From Bacillota bacterium (GTDB lineage Bacteria > Bacillota > Clostridia > Christensenellales > Aristaeellaceae), in assembly GCA_963169565.1 (NCBI GenBank), contig CAUJDI010000056.1, positions 42,832-106,831 of the forward strand: DNA of 64,000 nucleotides. The letters run 5' to 3'. The position numbers and the translations under genes are program-made. Shown in pieces: positions 63,971 through 64,000 of this stretch. Each line of letters begins with the position of its first letter. The stretch's first letter is position 1. The notes below the pieces were generated by a model that worked only from the letters and a program-made list of their open reading frames with translations, was not told where the DNA came from and made no database searches.

Positions 63971-64000
63971 ATGGCTCAACGCAAGGATACCACGGATTTC
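63971..64000 (+). CDS. Start of an unidentified gene cut by the window end
   Basis: ATG at 63971 with AAGGAGGG seven bases upstream reads MAQRKDTTDF and then leaves the window. Ten residues are too few for a function. The strong ribosome site and A/T-rich setting suggest a real gene, possibly on mobile or foreign DNA. Confidence 0.4.
   Translation, partial: MAQRKDTTDF

Overview
The window is about 64 kb of high-G+C DNA (roughly 60 % or more by eye), densely packed with short operons on both strands. The gene set points to an anaerobic, fermentative bacterium of the Firmicutes/Clostridia type, possibly a Christensenellales-like lineage (inference): a diphosphate-type phosphofructokinase, LL-diaminopimelate aminotransferase, a minimal SufC/SufB-like pair, butyrate kinase next to a ferredoxin-linked branched-chain 2-oxoacid oxidoreductase, leucine dehydrogenase, TldD/TldE and a lysine riboswitch. 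No rRNA, tRNA, CRISPR array, phage or complete insertion sequence was recognised.

Layout. 1-6.6 kb (+): the 3' part of an MFS transporter, a stand-alone ATPase, then a corrinoid-binding protein, an FtsX/LolD-type ABC pair and a phytoene-desaturase-like flavoprotein with a cysteine-rich tail. 6.6-12.1 kb: an SH3-repeat exported protein and a CorA-type transporter (-) diverge from a magnesium P-type ATPase (+); both transport genes have structured leaders. 12.2-17.4 kb (+): TldD/TldE peptidase pair, rhomboid protease, then an ECF sigma factor operon with four small proteins. 17.5-19.1 kb (-): minimal suf pair. 19.3-23.2 kb (+): EamA exporter, Nat-type ABC exporter, acetyltransferase. 23.2-31.2 kb: a carbohydrate locus (two permeases, binding protein, GH105, GH112 phosphorylase) divergent from an AraC regulator. 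31.3-34.8 kb: an A/T-rich nitroreductase gene, then a lysine-riboswitch-controlled amino-acid ABC operon. 35-39.3 kb (-): Fe3+/phosphonate/polyamine-type ABC transporter. 39.5-45.2 kb: CPBP protease (+) and a BMP-type nucleoside ABC operon (-). 45.2-46.9 kb (+): an alpha-fucosidase remnant and a diphosphate-type phosphofructokinase. 46.9-53.0 kb (-): argS-dapF-dapL-purA and an EamA transporter. 53-57.7 kb: esterase, flavodoxin-like protein, NUDIX, VOC, ABC exporter. 57.9-63.7 kb: leucine dehydrogenase (-) divergent from buk, a P-loop ATPase and four vor subunits (+). The window ends in A/T-rich DNA with the first ten codons of another gene.

How parts work together. Leucine dehydrogenase, the Vor complex and butyrate kinase form a branched-chain amino-acid fermentation route (amino acid to 2-oxoacid to acyl-CoA to acyl phosphate to acid plus ATP); phosphotransbutyrylase is not in the window. 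The carbohydrate locus pairs uptake with removal of an unsaturated uronate (GH105) and phosphorolysis of a galactosyl disaccharide (GH112), suggesting rhamnogalacturonan-I fragments. Lysine/diaminopimelate metabolism appears twice, as dapL/dapF synthesis and riboswitch-controlled uptake.

The most unusual structures are (i) a family of small inverted-repeat elements between genes, two clear copies and a third partial copy beside the A/T-rich nitroreductase gene; (ii) strong GC hairpins after the substrate-binding-protein gene in all four ABC uptake operons; (iii) the absence of a lipobox cysteine in all four binding proteins; and (iv) paired inverted operator-like sequences, one exactly in the spacer of the mgtA promoter.
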